This document shows, piece by piece, positions 62,666 through 64,000 of a stretch of DNA of 64,000 nt. Below the pieces are notes generated by a model. It was not told where the DNA came from. It was given only the letters and a program-made list of their open reading frames with translations, and did no database searches. Numbering within the stretch: the first letter of the stretch is position 1; every line of letters starts with the position of its first letter. The DNA is from Arenibacter echinorum (GTDB taxonomy: Bacteria > Bacteroidota > Bacteroidia > Flavobacteriales > Flavobacteriaceae). Made by a program: the position numbers and the translations under genes. The stretch is taken from positions 486,955-550,954 of the forward strand of contig NZ_QLLN01000003.1 of NCBI RefSeq assembly GCF_003259375.1, in the 5' to 3' direction.

Positions 62666-62854
62666 TTAACCGTTCTTAGGCACTTTTACCTTCAAAATGT
62701 CTATACCGTTCGCTGGTACCTTAATTTTTAATATGTCGATATTTTGTTCGTATAATGAATCGTCTTCAGCAGTGCTGTTAGGGGTACAGGAGAAACTCAT
62801 TAATGAAATACTTGCCGCAAGGGCAAAGCCTAGGGTAACTTTTTTAATCTTCAT
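62666..62854 (-). CDS. Tiny lipoprotein with two 12-residue repeats
   Basis: 62 residues. Signal with lipobox SFSC at about residue 23, a short Ser/Asp-rich spacer, then two tandem units, IDILKIKVPANG and IDILKVKVPKNG, the second ending at the stop codon. The mature part is only about 40 residues. The units look like a beta-strand repeat; no family is recognised. A real gene because signal, repeat and terminator all agree in the same frame. Confidence 0.7.
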   Translation of the reverse strand: MKIKKVTLGFALAASISLMSFSCTPNSTAEDDSLYEQNIDILKIKVPANGIDILKVKVPKNG

Positions 62855-63067
62855 GGTTTTTAAATTTTAAGTTCGATAAAGGGGTTTACTATAAAAACAA
62901 AAATATAAAAAAAAACCACATAGCATGCATTACATCGATGAAATCACGCATTTTATCGGAACCGATCAGATTTGCTCCTTTGTCCTATGTATACAAGTGG
63001 GTCAACAGCAATGTGGAATTTACCTTGACTATAGTTCCTAAGGTTGAAAAACCATACTAAATAGCAA

Positions 63068-63478
63068 CTATATAAGTGATAGTTGGCGGGTTTTTTCGTC
63101 CAGGATTTCTATTCTAATTTCAGTTCTATTAGCAGGAAGTAATCCTTCTATTTTTTCTGGCCATTCCATAAAAATCCATTTATCACTACTAAGGTATTCT
63201 TCCAAGCCAATATCCCAGGCTTCGGATTCGTCATTTAAACGGTAAAAGTCGAAATGATACCCCAACAACTCCCCATTCTCCCTATGGTATTCGTTTACAA
63301 TACCAAAAGTTGGACTGCTTGTTGAGCCACCACCTTCCAATTCTTTCACCAAGGCTTTAATCAATGTAGTCTTACCTGCCCCCATCTCCCCATAAAAACA
63401 AAGTGTTTTTGAAGGAACCTTGGCAATCAACTGTTGGGCCACATTGGATATTTGGGAAATGTTATAGGAAATAGTCAT
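63068..63478 (-). CDS. tsaE: TsaE, tRNA threonylcarbamoyladenosine ATPase
   Basis: 136 residues. P-loop GEMGAGKTTLIKAL (about 29-42), switch-like TSSPTFGIVNEY, and late FMEWPEKIEGLLP. With TsaB and TsaD it makes t6A37 in ANN-decoding tRNAs. Directly downstream of porX and upstream of ald, a common flavobacterial order. Confidence 0.95.
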   Translation of the reverse strand: MTISYNISQISNVAQQLIAKVPSKTLCFYGEMGAGKTTLIKALVKELEGGGSTSSPTFGIVNEYHRENGELLGYHFDFYRLNDESEAWDIGLEEYLSSDKWIFMEWPEKIEGLLPANRTEIRIEILDEKTRQLSLI

Positions 63479-63562
63479 TTTAAAAAATTAAAATTTGCGC
63501 AAGTTAAATCCTATTCCCCATTTATTAAAATAGAAGTTCTATTTGTGTCTTGGAAACTACGA

Positions 63563-64000
63563 TTACCTTGGTTCCAAAACCACAAAAGGAATTATCATTT
63601 CCTCCATTGACACCCCACCGTGCTGATAGGTATTCCTATAATAACTAACATAGTGGTTATAATTGTTGGGATAGGCAAAGAACAGATCATTTTTAGCAAA
63701 TATATATGAACTACTAACATTTATATTGGGCAAGAATATTTTCTTTGGATCTTTTGCTTCCAGCACATCCTTTTCCTCATAAGTCAGGCTCCGTCCCGTT
63801 TTGTAACGGAGATTTAGACTCGTTTCCTTATCACCGATTACCTTGGAAGGCTGTTTAACATTAATGGTGCCGTGGTCTGTAGTAATGATCAATTTTAATC
63901 CCAGCCCCTGTGCTTGCTGTATAATTTCCAGTAAGGGAGAGTTTTTAAACCAACTCTGTGTAAGGGAACGGTAGGCCTTATCATTGGCCGCCAATTCCTT
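63563..64000 (-). CDS. porX: PorX, response regulator with PglZ domain (5' end outside window)
   Basis: C-terminal 145 residues of the two-domain PorX protein; the frame runs open past base 64000. The visible part is the PglZ/alkaline-phosphatase-like domain: IITTDHGTINV (metal-binding Asp-His), NPHYVSYYRNTYQHGGVSMEEMIIPFVVLEP-type ending with GG-HGG metal His. PorX with PorY controls type IX secretion and hydrolyses oligonucleotides in known members. The receiver domain is not in the window. The leftmost start-like codon seen is only internal. Confidence 0.9.
   Translation of the reverse strand, partial: KELAANDKAYRSLTQSWFKNSPLLEIIQQAQGLGLKLIITTDHGTINVKQPSKVIGDKETSLNLRYKTGRSLTYEEKDVLEAKDPKKIFLPNINVSSSYIFAKNDLFFAYPNNYNHYVSYYRNTYQHGGVSMEEMIIPFVVLEPR

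Noticed and set aside
1-64000. tRNA/rRNA genes, CRISPR arrays, insertion sequences, prophage or SusCD polysaccharide loci
   Set aside because: Gaps and repeats were read for such features; no cloverleaf, spaced direct repeats, transposase or SusD-like frame was found.

Overview
The window looks like a core-chromosome segment of a marine-type Flavobacteriaceae bacterium (Bacteroidota). The signs are an AT-rich base composition, type IX secretion genes (PorX, a PorP/SprF homologue), TonB-dependent receptors with a carboxypeptidase-like N-terminal domain, menaquinone synthesis, promoters of the Bacteroidota type (TAnnTTTG at -7), almost no Shine-Dalgarno sites, and flavobacterial gene neighbourhoods such as tsaE-porX-ald and ferredoxin/acyl-CoA reductase/serC/serA. 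I see no tRNA, rRNA, CRISPR array, insertion sequence, prophage or plasmid feature. The genus cannot be named from the sequence alone.

Layout. 1-5.3 kb: menD (5' end outside the window), DUF2853, a CvfB-like RNA-binding protein, a SPOR-like membrane protein, menA and a LytTR response regulator. 5.5-10.3 kb: a LuxR-type regulator with a degenerate receiver, then a TPR/PD40 protein and a PorP/SprF-like barrel carrying a SPOR-like tail. 10.5-16 kb: a stress-related minus-strand block of truncated haemoglobin, anti-sigma/ECF sigma pair, Cu/Zn SOD, YceI, hydrolase-OsmC fusion and DUF2490. 16.2-24.2 kb: amidohydrolase, then NYN-LOTUS, YdeI, M1 peptidase, dienelactone-hydrolase-like and M28 genes in tight series, then an MFS carrier. 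24.2-28.3 kb: trehalose synthesis (OtsA-OtsB fusion) divergent from a GH15 hydrolase. 28.4-31.6 kb: LolD-like ATPase, CPBP protease, TIGR02757, folE. 31.7-34.4 kb: Tat-exported sulfite-oxidase-like enzyme, cytochrome c and a fatty-acid-hydroxylase/sterol-desaturase protein. 34.4-38.9 kb: TonB receptor with a His/Glu-rich loop, a His/Cys small protein and small conserved proteins. 39-42.9 kb: serA, serC, acyl-CoA reductase and a divergent ferredoxin. 43-52 kb: a second large TonB receptor, ychF, parE and parC. 52-57 kb: second sterol desaturase, TerC, lipoprotein, an XRE repressor with strong operators, M14 peptidase, Lrp/AsnC regulator. 57-64 kb: DinB, aroB, proline dehydrogenase, alanine dehydrogenase, a repeat-bearing small lipoprotein, tsaE and the end of porX.

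Most genes are housekeeping. The strongest unexplained signals are regulatory or architectural: a 34-bp perfect palindrome and related dyads controlling an XRE gene and an M14 peptidase; two promoters whose -7 boxes interlock between ferredoxin and acyl-CoA reductase; a PorP-SPOR fusion paired with a PD40 protein that lacks its OmpA domain; a response regulator with Glu in place of the phospho-accepting Asp behind a C-tract leader; a dienelactone hydrolase homologue that has lost its nucleophile; and a structured intergenic segment at 5.4 kb.
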